Assembly (NCBI GenBank): GCA_030431675.1
Contig: JAUIIV010000002.1
Location: 62,001 to 126,000, forward strand
DNA: 64,000 nucleotides
Direction: 5' to 3'
Source of the DNA: Gammaproteobacteria bacterium
GTDB lineage: Bacteria > Pseudomonadota > Gammaproteobacteria > UBA6186 > Azoamicaceae
Shown: positions 55,441-64,000 of the stretch, in pieces
Layout of the letters: each line of letters starts with the position of its first letter
Numbering within the stretch: position 1 is the stretch's first letter
Translations under genes and position numbers: made by a program
The notes under the pieces: model-generated
Seen by the model: the letters and a program-made list of their open reading frames with translations, nothing else
What the model was told of the DNA's origin: nothing
Database searches by the model: none

Positions 55441-56367
55441 ATGCCGTTTGGGACAGAACTTAAGAAAGCTGGTAGAAAAGCAGTTGAAGCAGCCAGAAAA
55501 GTTGAAGAGGTAGTTAAACAAGAGGTAATTAACCCTGTAACCAATAACACAACTATAGATATGGCAAAAAACATTGCAACCCAAATGAAACAAAGCCGAG
55601 AAACCTTGCTAGAACAGGTGGGCACTGAATTACAAGAAGAGTGTAAAAAATGGCTGCCAAGCACTTATGAATTGTTAAGTGCAAAACTTAAAGAAATAGA
55701 TTCTCATGTAGCTAGACTTAACGATATGGTTCACAACCAAGAACATGGTATCGCGCACATGCAAAGTAAAAGTAGTAGCGAGCTACAGCCAATATTTGAG
55801 TCTATATCTGCTGAAAAAGTATTATGTGAACAATATATCCAAGAAGCATATACTCTTTGCACTCCATCCCTTCGTGAAATTATTGCGACAATGAAGCGTA
55901 TACAGCAAATCGCTGAAGAGGCCGAAGAAAAAAGTATTCGCATTACCGATACTGTAGCACAAGAATGCACTGCATGGACAGAGTTGCCATCTTCAAAACC
56001 GGAAGCTATAACAAGCGAGGTTATAGAACCAATGCAAGAAAAATTAAAAGAATTAACTGAAAAAAATACTGAACTGCAACAACATGCTAGTACTGGAGCA
56101 ACAGAGATAGAAAGTATTGATAGAGAACAAGGTAATACCACGGCTTTACAACAAAAGTCATCAGAAGTTGAAATAGAAATACATATCTTACAAGCAAAAT
56201 TTGACGTTAAACTAGCCGAATTACAACAACAAATTTCTGCTAATGTTACAAAAAGAGGAGCACTTGAAGCCAAAATAGCAGCAGAGGCACAAGAACAACA
56301 AACAGAAGTGCTAGCTAATCAATTAGGAATTAGCAGACCATCATCATTAAGGCCCATAATGCAATAA
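55441..56367 (+). CDS. Coiled-coil protein of unknown function
   Basis: A 308-residue protein with a good ribosome binding site (AGGAG) before the ATG. A basic amphipathic start (MPFGTELKKAGRKAVEAARK) is followed by coiled coil through residues about 60-300 (SSEVEIEIHILQAKFDVKLA). No signal peptide or recognised domain. It ends 17 bp before the inactive M3 peptidase gene on the same strand, so the two form a probable operon. Confidence 0.7.
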   Translation: MPFGTELKKAGRKAVEAARKVEEVVKQEVINPVTNNTTIDMAKNIATQMKQSRETLLEQVGTELQEECKKWLPSTYELLSAKLKEIDSHVARLNDMVHNQEHGIAHMQSKSSSELQPIFESISAEKVLCEQYIQEAYTLCTPSLREIIATMKRIQQIAEEAEEKSIRITDTVAQECTAWTELPSSKPEAITSEVIEPMQEKLKELTEKNTELQQHASTGATEIESIDREQGNTTALQQKSSEVEIEIHILQAKFDVKLAELQQQISANVTKRGALEAKIAAEAQEQQTEVLANQLGISRPSSLRPIMQ

Positions 56368-56384
56368 AAATAAGGAGTGTATTT

Positions 56385-58484
56385 ATGTCTTTAAAACTTG
56401 CAAGGATCGCAAGTTACGCATTATTGCTTGGCAATACTTGGTTAGTAAATGCTGCAGTCGCATCTGCAGCATCTAATCCTGTAACTACACAACTGCCCAA
56501 CTTTGCTGCCATCCATGCAGAAAAGTTATCTTTAACTCTTGATAGTGCAATTAATGACTACAACCAAGAGCTAAACCAGATCCTAGAGAAACCTCCTTCT
56601 TGGGACAATACTATACAACCGCTAGAGCAAAATAATACAAATGTACGCAAAACATGGAATCTATTGCGTCATTTAAATGCCGTAGATAATAGTGCAGAAT
56701 TACAAACCGCATATGATACAGCTTTACCCAAAATGATTAACTTTCGTACAGACTTAATGCACAATGCTGAGATCTATCAAAGATATCTAGCAATTAAAAA
56801 TGGCGAAGAATTTAGTAGTCTCACTGCTCAACAACAAAACACAATTGAACAAATGCTAAGAGAATTCAATCTGTCAGGCGCAGAACTAGATACTGTACAA
56901 AAATTGCGTTATAGAGAAATTGTACAGCAATTAGGCAAACTCAGCATGGAGTTAAACAATAATCTAAAAAATGCCATCAGTAATTGGCAATATCATGTAA
57001 ATCTAGAGCAAAAGGATATGCTAGATGGTGTACCAGATATTATAAAGTCTTCGGCAGAGCAAAAAGCAAAAAAACAAAAACGCAAAGGCTGGATTATATC
57101 TCTAGATCTGAATACGGTTAATGGTATATTAACTTATGCACAAAGTCGTGAATTACGTAAAATTGTCTACATTGCATATGCTACATTAGCCTCTGAGCAG
57201 GATGGTAAAAATCCAGAATGGGATAACACCTCCAAAATCTCAGAAGTATTGCGGTTACGACAAGAGCTAGCCCAACTGTTAGGATATAAAAATTTTGCCG
57301 CATACTCCTTAGCAGATAAATCTGAACCCTCATATGAAGTAGTGCTAGAGTTTTTAGAATCTTTAGCCAAGTCACTACGCATCGATGCAAAAAGAGATCT
57401 AGACAGATTACAAGCCTTTGCAATGAGTGCAGATGGTATAGATGAATTACAACCATGGGATATTAGCTATTACTCGGATTGGCTAAAGAATGGCTTATAT
57501 GGGATACCAAACCAACAATTACAAACATATTTACCTGCAAAACAAGTTTTGGAGGGATTATTTAGCCTGGTTGCTATCCTCTACAACATACACATTGAGG
57601 AAGTTAAAGACGCTAAAGTTTGGGATACGACAGTAAAGCTTTATAGTATAACTGACCAAGATAACAATCCTCGAGGATATTTTTATTTAGATTTGTATAG
57701 TCGTTCTAACAAATCGCCTGGCAGTTGGACAGAGATATATACCCCTCGCCTCTTAAATAGAGATAATACTTTGTTACAGCCCGTCACTTTTGTTAACACT
57801 AATATAATGCCAGTTAAGAATGAGCTTCTCTCCCACAAAGATGTATTGCAGCTATTCTATGCATTTGGCGAGATGCTACAACACAATCTCACTCTTAATA
57901 ACTACCCAAGCATATCGGGGCCTACTGCTTGGCAAAAAGAAAACTTAATTTTTTGTGGCAGTTTTATGCAAAATTGGGGTTGGCAACCTAAAGTATTGCA
58001 GGATATATCTGAAAATATAAATACTGCCAAAGATTTACCCCTAGATATTGTTGAAAAGCTAATAGGCGCACGTAAATTTAATGCGGGCTTACATTTAGCT
58101 AATGAAGTGGAACGTTCAATACTTGATCTTAAATTACATGCAGATATAACCCAGAGTCCGTTTGAAATACAACAACAAGTGCGTAAAAAATATCACGCAG
58201 GGCCTGCCCTAGAAGAAGATAGGCCCCTCAATCGCACTGAGCACTTGTTTGTAACTGGTTTTGCAGGCGGGTACTATCAAACAATAATGCTAGATGTAGC
58301 AGCTGCTGATGCATACGCAGCTTTTGCAAGTGCAGGCTATTTTAGCTCAAGAGTTGGCCAAGACTTTATGCAATACTTCTTTGAACAAGGTGGAATGCAA
58401 AGTCCTCATCAGCTGTTTAAGGAGTTTCGTGGTCGCAAGCCTGACCCAAGGTACTTCTTTGCTGGTCTCGGTTTAGATGATTAA
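56385..58484 (+). CDS. Exported M3-family (oligopeptidase A-like) peptidase homologue lacking the zinc site
   Basis: A 699-residue protein with a signal peptide (about residues 1-29) and the whole M3 alpha-helical fold. Conserved landmarks include SWTEIYTPRLLN, NYPSISGPTAWQ, IGARKFNAGLHLANEVE, TGFAGGYYQTIMLDVAAADA and QLFKEFRGRKPDP. The HEFGH zinc motif reads YAFGE (492-496), replacing both His ligands and the catalytic Glu. The third ligand Glu is Ile522. It cannot be a zinc peptidase by this mechanism, so it is a pseudo-enzyme, perhaps a peptide-binding or scaffold protein. Signal peptides are unusual in this normally cytosolic family. Confidence 0.88.
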   Translation: MSLKLARIASYALLLGNTWLVNAAVASAASNPVTTQLPNFAAIHAEKLSLTLDSAINDYNQELNQILEKPPSWDNTIQPLEQNNTNVRKTWNLLRHLNAVDNSAELQTAYDTALPKMINFRTDLMHNAEIYQRYLAIKNGEEFSSLTAQQQNTIEQMLREFNLSGAELDTVQKLRYREIVQQLGKLSMELNNNLKNAISNWQYHVNLEQKDMLDGVPDIIKSSAEQKAKKQKRKGWIISLDLNTVNGILTYAQSRELRKIVYIAYATLASEQDGKNPEWDNTSKISEVLRLRQELAQLLGYKNFAAYSLADKSEPSYEVVLEFLESLAKSLRIDAKRDLDRLQAFAMSADGIDELQPWDISYYSDWLKNGLYGIPNQQLQTYLPAKQVLEGLFSLVAILYNIHIEEVKDAKVWDTTVKLYSITDQDNNPRGYFYLDLYSRSNKSPGSWTEIYTPRLLNRDNTLLQPVTFVNTNIMPVKNELLSHKDVLQLFYAFGEMLQHNLTLNNYPSISGPTAWQKENLIFCGSFMQNWGWQPKVLQDISENINTAKDLPLDIVEKLIGARKFNAGLHLANEVERSILDLKLHADITQSPFEIQQQVRKKYHAGPALEEDRPLNRTEHLFVTGFAGGYYQTIMLDVAAADAYAAFASAGYFSSRVGQDFMQYFFEQGGMQSPHQLFKEFRGRKPDPRYFFAGLGLDD

Positions 58485-58651
58485 AAACAGGTATACTTTG
58501 TGTCTTAACTATTTTTCTGCTTTCGGCTGATTATAAGTATGTGAAGTTTTATTACGTGCTTCTTAAGCGTCTTCCATGACAACTCATAAGTATATTAAAA
58601 ACGCTGAATACATGAATCTCTAACAAAAGTATTAGATTTATCTTTATCTAC

Positions 58652-61231
58652 CTACTCAGCTGGTGATTCAGTCTCTTCAGATTCCTGCAGCTCGTCTTCT
58701 ACTTCTTCTATGCGCTGAACACCGACCAAGTGTTCGTCGGCACTTAGGTTTATCAAACGTACACCCTGAGTGTTTCTGCCAACTATAGATACTTCTTCTA
58801 CCCTAGTGCGTACCAAAGTACCCTGATCACTGATAAGCATCAGCTCATCATTATCCCACACCTGCACTGCTCCAACTACTTCACCATTGCGCTCACTAGC
58901 TTGGATGCCAATTACCCCTTGACCACCACGACCAATAGTTGGGAACTCACTGGTTAAAGTACGTTTACCATAACCATTACGTGTAGCAAATAATATTGCT
59001 CCATCCTCTTCTAATACTATAGATGCTATCAAGCGTTGGTCTTCCTTCAGCTTAATACCACGTACCCCTTTAGCTAAACGCCCCATCCGACGTACATCAT
59101 CACATGAGAATCTAATTGCTTTACCAGCATTAGAAACTAATAGTACTTGATCAGGACCATGGCCATTAGTTAAACCAGCTCCGATTAAATGATCGCCGGG
59201 CTCTAAGTCTATAGCAATAATACCACTCGCACGTGGACGTGAAAATTCTGTTAAGGCTGTCTTTTTGACCGTACCATAAGTCGTAGCCATAAAGACTGAC
59301 TTGTCTTCTGCATACTCACGAATAGGCAAGATAGCACTAATCACCTCACCTTCCTGCAAAGGTAGCAAGTTTACAATTGGACGACCTTTAGAAGTCCGGC
59401 TACCCACTGGTATCTGGTGCACTTTAAGCCAATACACCTTTCCTTCACTAGAGAAGCACAACAAAGTATCATGTGTATTAGCTATCTTGAGCTTGGCAAT
59501 AAAATCTTCGTCTTTTACAGAGGTAGCACTTTTACCACGACCACCACGCCTTTGCGCCTGGTAACTAGTCAATGGCTGAGATTTCACGTACCCCGTATTT
59601 GACAAGGTTACTACCATATCTTCTTCATTAATTAGATCTTCAATAGTTAAATCATGCGAGTTACCAGTGATCTCTGTACGTCTATCATCACCAAATTCTT
59701 GTTTAACTTGCTCTAATTCTTCACGAATCACCTGCAAGAGACGCTCACGATTACCCAAGATATTAAGATACTCTTGGATATCATCAATAATCTTCTTAAA
59801 CTCTTCAATGATTTTATCTTGCTCAAGACCAGTTAACCTGTGTAAGCGTAAATCTAAAATTGCTTGCGCCTGTACTGGAGATAAATGATAGCCATCTTGC
59901 AACATGCCAAAAGCATCTTCCAAATCTGCCGGCCTACAATGATCAGCACCAGCTCGTTGCAACATATCTGCAACCTGACCCGCACCCCATACCTTATCTA
60001 CCAACTGCTGTTTAGCCTCTTGTGGAGTCTTAGCTGCTTTAATCAATGCAATAACTGGATCAATATTTACTAACGCGATTCCCAAGCCTTCTAAAACATG
60101 AGCGCGCTCACGTGCTTTACGCAATTCATATTCTGTACGTCTAGAAACAACTTCTCGTCGATGCTTGATAAAGCATTCTAAAATTTGATGTAAATTTAAT
60201 AATTTAGGCTGATTATCAACCAATGCTACTAAATTAATACCAAACACAGTCTGCATCTGTGTTTGTGCAAATAAATTATTTAGAATTACATCAGCAATCT
60301 CACCGCGCTTCAACTCAATTACTACACGCATACCATCTTTATCAGACTCATCGCGTAATCCAGAGATCCCTTCAATTTTTTTGTCTTTTACTAATTCTGC
60401 AATCTTTTCTAACAGTCGTGCCTTGTTAACCTGATACGGCAACTCATTAATTACTATTGCTTGTCTACCAGATTTATCATCTACTTCTACTTCTGTACGT
60501 GCACGCACATAAATTCTGCCACGACCAGTCTTGTACGCTGATACAATACCTGCGCGACCACTAATGATCCCAGCAGTTGGAAAATCTGGACCGGGAATAT
60601 GCTGCATTAGTTCATCCACTGTAATCAGCGGATTATCAATCATTGCCAAACAGCCATTAACCACTTCAGTTAAATTATGCGGTGGAATATTAGTTGCCAT
60701 GCCTACAGCAATACCGGAGCCGCCATTGATAATTAAATTAGGTATGCGTGTTGGCAATACTGCTGGTTGCAATTCAGACTCATCATAGTTCGGTACAAAG
60801 TCTACGGTCTCTTTGTCTAAATCAGCTAGTAAGCTACTGGCAATTTTAGTCATACGGATCTCGGTATAACGCATTGCCGCGGGTGGATCTCCGTCTACCG
60901 AACCAAAGTTACCCTGACCGTCAATCAATAGATAACGCATACTAAAAGGCTGGGCCATACGCACTAAAGCATCGTAAACTGCTGTATCACCATGTGGATG
61001 ATATTTACCAATCACATCACCAACCACACGCGCCGACTTTTTATATGCCTTATTATAAACAACGCCTAGCTCCTCCATAGCGTACAAAACACGCCGGTGA
61101 ACAGGCTTAAGACCATCACGCACATCCGGCAGTGCTCGACCGACAATTACGCTCATGGCATAGTCGAGATAGGATTGCTTTAATTCGTCCTCTATATTTA
61201 CGGGATTGACTTCTTGGGCCAACTCGGACAT
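58652..61231 (-). CDS. gyrA: DNA gyrase subunit A
   Basis: About 859 residues. Starting at the ATG at 61231 (GGAG 6 bases upstream), numbering matches E. coli exactly: [10 protein letters not shown] places Thr at 83 and Asp at 87, and the catalytic Tyr is 122 in [10 protein letters not shown]. The ATG at 61243 lacks a ribosome binding site. The C-terminal beta-pinwheel carries the GyrA box QRRGGRGK. Thr83 and Asp87 are natural susceptible-type residues in several species. The gene diverges from argS. Confidence 0.96.
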   Translation of the reverse strand: MSELAQEVNPVNIEDELKQSYLDYAMSVIVGRALPDVRDGLKPVHRRVLYAMEELGVVYNKAYKKSARVVGDVIGKYHPHGDTAVYDALVRMAQPFSMRYLLIDGQGNFGSVDGDPPAAMRYTEIRMTKIASSLLADLDKETVDFVPNYDESELQPAVLPTRIPNLIINGGSGIAVGMATNIPPHNLTEVVNGCLAMIDNPLITVDELMQHIPGPDFPTAGIISGRAGIVSAYKTGRGRIYVRARTEVEVDDKSGRQAIVINELPYQVNKARLLEKIAELVKDKKIEGISGLRDESDKDGMRVVIELKRGEIADVILNNLFAQTQMQTVFGINLVALVDNQPKLLNLHQILECFIKHRREVVSRRTEYELRKARERAHVLEGLGIALVNIDPVIALIKAAKTPQEAKQQLVDKVWGAGQVADMLQRAGADHCRPADLEDAFGMLQDGYHLSPVQAQAILDLRLHRLTGLEQDKIIEEFKKIIDDIQEYLNILGNRERLLQVIREELEQVKQEFGDDRRTEITGNSHDLTIEDLINEEDMVVTLSNTGYVKSQPLTSYQAQRRGGRGKSATSVKDEDFIAKLKIANTHDTLLCFSSEGKVYWLKVHQIPVGSRTSKGRPIVNLLPLQEGEVISAILPIREYAEDKSVFMATTYGTVKKTALTEFSRPRASGIIAIDLEPGDHLIGAGLTNGHGPDQVLLVSNAGKAIRFSCDDVRRMGRLAKGVRGIKLKEDQRLIASIVLEEDGAILFATRNGYGKRTLTSEFPTIGRGGQGVIGIQASERNGEVVGAVQVWDNDELMLISDQGTLVRTRVEEVSIVGRNTQGVRLINLSADEHLVGVQRIEEVEDELQESEETESPAE

Positions 61232-61343
61232 GTGATGCTCCATTAAATTACACGCAGTGAAAGCTCATAATTCTACCATAATTCGTCAGAATATGGCAGA
61301 CTTAGGCCCAATTAAGACCATCACCTTGAGGAATATTAGCTTA

Positions 61344-63110
61344 ATGACTTTGTTAAAAGACGTAAAAGAACGTTGCGCAGCAGCCTTTATAGCTGCATTT
61401 GACCCAAACAAGTACCCAGAAGCTTTTCCAAATGGTGAAGTCACTATAGAAATCACCCCAGCAACCAATCGTAAATTTGGCCATTATCAGTGCAATAGCG
61501 CCATGAAGCTAACTAAATTACTAGAGGCTCCACCGCGTGCTGTGGCAGAGGCAGTCTGTAAACAACTAAATGATGAGCCTATGTTTGCCAAGGTAGAGGT
61601 TGCAGGCCCGGGTTTTATAAATATCACCCTAAGTAACGTATATCTGAGCACTGGAGTAAATGAGCTCACTACTGACAGCGAACGACTAGGTTGCCGCAAA
61701 ACAGAACAAGCAAAAAAAGTAGTCATCGACTTCTCATCGCCTAATATTGCTAAAGAAATGCATGTAGGGCATTTACGTAGTACTATAATCGGTGATGCAA
61801 TTGCAAGAGTATTGGAGTTCTGTGGACATGAAGTAAAACGCATAAATCACGTTGGTGATTGGGGCACACAATTTGGTATGTTAATCACATACTTGACAGA
61901 GCAAGGTGCCGATATCCAAAGTATGAATTTACCCGATCTTGTGACAGCGTATAAACAGTCAAAAATTCAATTTGATAATGATCCAGAATTCAAACAAGAA
62001 TCACAACAGGCGGTAGTTGAATTACAAGCAGGCAACCCTAAAATACGCGAGATGTGGGAAGCCACCTGTAAAATTTCAAGAATAGCCTTTGAAGAAGTTT
62101 ATAAAATATTAGATATAAACTTACAAGAGCGTGGCGAGTCTTTTTATAATGATAAACTACCACAGGTTATAGAGGATTTATCTACTAAAAATTTAATACA
62201 AGAATCTGATGGTGCAAAGTGTATTTTCATACCAGGATTTACGAATCGTGAAGGTGAACCGCTACCTCTTATTGTGCAAAAAGGTGATGGTGGCTACAAT
62301 TATGCAACAACAGATATCGCAGCATTAAAATACCGTCTGCAACAAGAACAATTTACAGAAAGCAATGGCGCGAATTGGCTTATATACGTTACCGACTCTG
62401 GCCAAAGTCAACACTTTTCTATGGTTTTCGCTGCTTGCCAACTAGCAAAATACTATTCTCCTGCAGACGCTAGGGTTGATCATGTTCCTTTTGGTTTAGT
62501 ATTACGTACCGATGGCAAAAAATTTAAAACCCGCGATGGCGAAACTTTTCGTTTAATAGATTTGCTACATACTGCGCAGGAAAAAGCTTATGAAAAATTA
62601 TCTGCAAGAGAGCATGATTCTCTTAGCACAGATGATCTTGAGTCCATGGCAAAAACACTAGGAATTAACGCAGTTAAATATGCAGACCTGGCGTGTAACC
62701 GTATAAGTGATTACACTTTTAGCTTTGACCGGATGCTGCAATTTGAAGGCAATACTGCAGCTTTTATATGTTATGCTTATGTGCGAGTGCAAAGTATTAA
62801 GCGTAAGGTTGGGGTTAATATCAGTGACATTAAAGACTCTATCACAATAGAAACTCCGGAAGAAATAGAGTTGGCTTTACTGTTACTACAATTTCCTGAC
62901 GTTATTACAGGTTTTACTGACGATTTACTACCAAATCGTTTGACAGAATATTTATACAACGTAGCCGAACAATTTCACGCATTTTTTCATAATTGTAGGG
63001 TTGGTGGCACAGATCAACAAAATAGCCGCCTACTACTTTGCGAAGTTGTAGCAACAGTTCTAGCAAAAGGTATGCAACTACTTGGGCTCAAGCCATTAGA
63101 AAAGATGTAG
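61344..63110 (+). CDS. argS: Arginyl-tRNA synthetase
   Basis: About 588 residues from the ATG at 61344, which follows TGAGGAA; the open frame to 61257 is longer than known ArgS proteins. It has the HIGH motif as HVGH (140-143) in NIAKEMHVGHLRSTIIGDAI, KFKTRDGETFRL in the KMSKS region (canonical KMSKS is absent, as in many ArgS), and the C-terminal anticodon-binding domain with FHNCRV. It charges tRNA-Arg. Confidence 0.95.
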   Translation: MTLLKDVKERCAAAFIAAFDPNKYPEAFPNGEVTIEITPATNRKFGHYQCNSAMKLTKLLEAPPRAVAEAVCKQLNDEPMFAKVEVAGPGFINITLSNVYLSTGVNELTTDSERLGCRKTEQAKKVVIDFSSPNIAKEMHVGHLRSTIIGDAIARVLEFCGHEVKRINHVGDWGTQFGMLITYLTEQGADIQSMNLPDLVTAYKQSKIQFDNDPEFKQESQQAVVELQAGNPKIREMWEATCKISRIAFEEVYKILDINLQERGESFYNDKLPQVIEDLSTKNLIQESDGAKCIFIPGFTNREGEPLPLIVQKGDGGYNYATTDIAALKYRLQQEQFTESNGANWLIYVTDSGQSQHFSMVFAACQLAKYYSPADARVDHVPFGLVLRTDGKKFKTRDGETFRLIDLLHTAQEKAYEKLSAREHDSLSTDDLESMAKTLGINAVKYADLACNRISDYTFSFDRMLQFEGNTAAFICYAYVRVQSIKRKVGVNISDIKDSITIETPEEIELALLLLQFPDVITGFTDDLLPNRLTEYLYNVAEQFHAFFHNCRVGGTDQQNSRLLLCEVVATVLAKGMQLLGLKPLEKM

Positions 63111-63130
63111 CATGTAGGCTCATAGCGGTT

Positions 63131-63158
63131 AGCTAAATTATTTGCAAATTAAATAGCT
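63131..63158. promoter_or_regulatory. Imperfect palindrome between argS and ubiG
   Basis: A 28-bp sequence centred on ATTTGCAAAT, with outer arms AGCTA and TAGCT, matches its own complement at 11 of 14 pairs. It lies 55 bp before the ubiG start and could be an operator. Weak evidence. Confidence 0.25.
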
Positions 63159-63212
63159 ATTTATCCTAGTTAGGGGTTTATTCTCGACCGCACTAAAAGT
63201 AAAATAAGTTCT

Positions 63213-63917
63213 GTGAAACAAAATACTAATGTTGACCTACAAGAAATTGAGAAGTTTAGCTCATATGCAAAAGTTTGGTGGGATCCCACAGGACCATTTG
63301 CGCCACTACATGCAATTAATCCACCTAGATTACATTTTATTAAAAAACACACTAAACTAGATGGCAAGACGATACTTGATGTAGGCTGTGGTGCAGGAAT
63401 ACTAACTGAAAGTCTTTACGCTGCAGGGGCAAAAACTTCAGGTATCGATGCCAGCGAGAAAGTATTAAATGTAGCTATGGAAAGAGCTAAGGTTAATGAA
63501 TTAACTATAGACTACTTCCACGGTACAATTGAAGAATATTTAACTCGCTCTGAACAACAGTTTGATATTATTACATGTATGGAATTAATCGAGCATGTAC
63601 CTTCCCCTATCCAACTCCTAAAAAATTGTGCAAGCATACTAAAACCTGGAGGGCAGTTTTTTTTATCAACTATTAATCGCACTCCTAAGGCATATTTGTT
63701 TGCGATAATTGGCGCAGAGTATGTATTAAATATTCTGCCAAAAAATACACACCAGTATAAAAAATTTATAAAACCGGCAGAAATGCAAAAGATAATGCAG
63801 GAAGCTGGTCTAAAATTAGAAGATATCTCTGGAATGAATTACAATCCATTTACTAAACACGCAAAGCTGTGCAACAACACTAGTATCAATTATTTAGCAT
63901 ACGCTATCAAAGGGTAA
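63213..63917 (+). CDS. ubiG: Ubiquinone biosynthesis O-methyltransferase
   Basis: A 234-residue SAM-dependent methyltransferase acting twice in ubiquinone synthesis. The N-terminus EIEKFSSYAKVWWDPTGPFA is diagnostic for UbiG. The SAM loop is ILDVGCGAGILTESL, and LKPGGQFFLSTINRTPKAY and HQYKKFIKPAEM follow. The start is a GTG at 63213. The gene lies 4 bp before gph, the order seen near gyrA in several gammaproteobacteria. Confidence 0.95.
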   Translation: MKQNTNVDLQEIEKFSSYAKVWWDPTGPFAPLHAINPPRLHFIKKHTKLDGKTILDVGCGAGILTESLYAAGAKTSGIDASEKVLNVAMERAKVNELTIDYFHGTIEEYLTRSEQQFDIITCMELIEHVPSPIQLLKNCASILKPGGQFFLSTINRTPKAYLFAIIGAEYVLNILPKNTHQYKKFIKPAEMQKIMQEAGLKLEDISGMNYNPFTKHAKLCNNTSINYLAYAIKG

Positions 63918-63921
63918 TATT

Positions 63922-64000
63922 ATGGCTATTTTATTTGACTTTGATGGAACTCTATTTGATACATCACATGATATACACGCCGCAGTTAATCAATTATTAA
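63922..64000 (+). CDS. gph: Phosphoglycolate phosphatase, N-terminus (cut by window edge)
   Basis: From the ATG at 63922 the frame reads MAILFDFDGTLFDTSHDIHA, the HAD motif I (DxDGT) with the cap-domain start usual for Gph-type phosphatases. Only 26 codons are visible. Position directly after ubiG supports Gph, which dephosphorylates 2-phosphoglycolate. Confidence 0.85.
   Translation, partial: MAILFDFDGTLFDTSHDIHAAVNQLL

Noticed and set aside
55731..56273. 180-codon minus-strand frame rich in Cys and Ser
   Set aside because: Reverse complement of a Glu/Gln-rich coiled-coil gene; composition is an artefact of that strand.
60950..61010. Quinolone-resistance change in gyrA
   Set aside because: Thr83 and Asp87 are both natural wild-type residues in susceptible gammaproteobacteria; no resistance substitution is evident.

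Overview
The window is AT-rich chromosomal DNA of a gammaproteobacterium, probably host-associated. The gyrA / aroA-cmk-rpsA-lapB block, argS-ubiG-gph and the ffs-dnaX junction give the class. A scatter of large proteins with eukaryote-like or enzyme-effector features (lipase-3, protein kinase, Fic, papain-like fold), many coiled coils and much gene decay resemble intracellular lineages such as the Legionellales. I cannot place it to genus from sequence alone.

Layout. 1-450: 5' end of dnaX and the 4.5S RNA gene ffs with its promoter, both on the minus strand. 500-3850: a secreted glycosyltransferase-like protein and a lipase-3 family protein. 3860-14490: one long overlapping minus-strand operon, a 915-residue unknown followed by tviB, a CapI-type epimerase, asnB, a family-4 glycosyltransferase, a phosphoglycosyl transferase, an O-antigen ligase-like protein and a tandem universal stress protein. 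It should make and assemble a uronic-acid-containing surface glycan. The WbpM/PglF-type dehydratase at 28616-30448 probably serves the same glycan.

14500-27500 is accessory: a kinase-like protein, a DUF4143 ATPase, a HigBA module bracketed by 31-bp direct repeats that copy the 3' end of its neighbour, a two-gene operon for a 1151-residue repeat protein, relics of an ATPase and an IS3 element, a complete tnpB insertion sequence that has truncated its neighbour, and a TspO homologue. 27600-31900 holds an outer-membrane-barrel protein, the dehydratase, a broken pilin gene and a membrane-anchored glycosyltransferase-like protein.

32161-41500 is a decayed integrative region next to tRNA-Ser(GGA). 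Its tRNA-derived att sequence is present twice, at 32243 and 38446, each followed by the same 184-bp repeat (about 89% identical by hand alignment). It carries a free-standing AlaX editing protein, an OmpR-type winged-helix protein without a receiver, a truncated membrane protein, two unknown zinc-ribbon-like genes, a frameshifted primase-helicase, a truncated nuclease, a kinase relic, a Fic protein and an AbiEi remnant. No integrase gene is visible.

41600-64000 is mostly core: bioY, a papain-fold candidate, lhgO (intact but apparently starting with ATA), yadGH, a Leu/Ile/Val-type binding protein, a pilin, thiolase, a BPL_N protein, lapB, rpsA with a clear terminator, cmk, aroA, a coiled-coil protein, an M3-type peptidase that has lost its zinc site, gyrA, argS, ubiG and the start of gph.

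The most novel-looking items are: the AlaX/winged-helix pair with three 11-bp direct repeats in the -35 position; the HigBA unit that appears to insert at a gene's 3' end and rebuild it; the secreted inactive M3 peptidase paired with a coiled-coil protein; the ATA-started lhgO that overlaps a convergent papain-fold gene; and the giant solenoid-like repeat protein.
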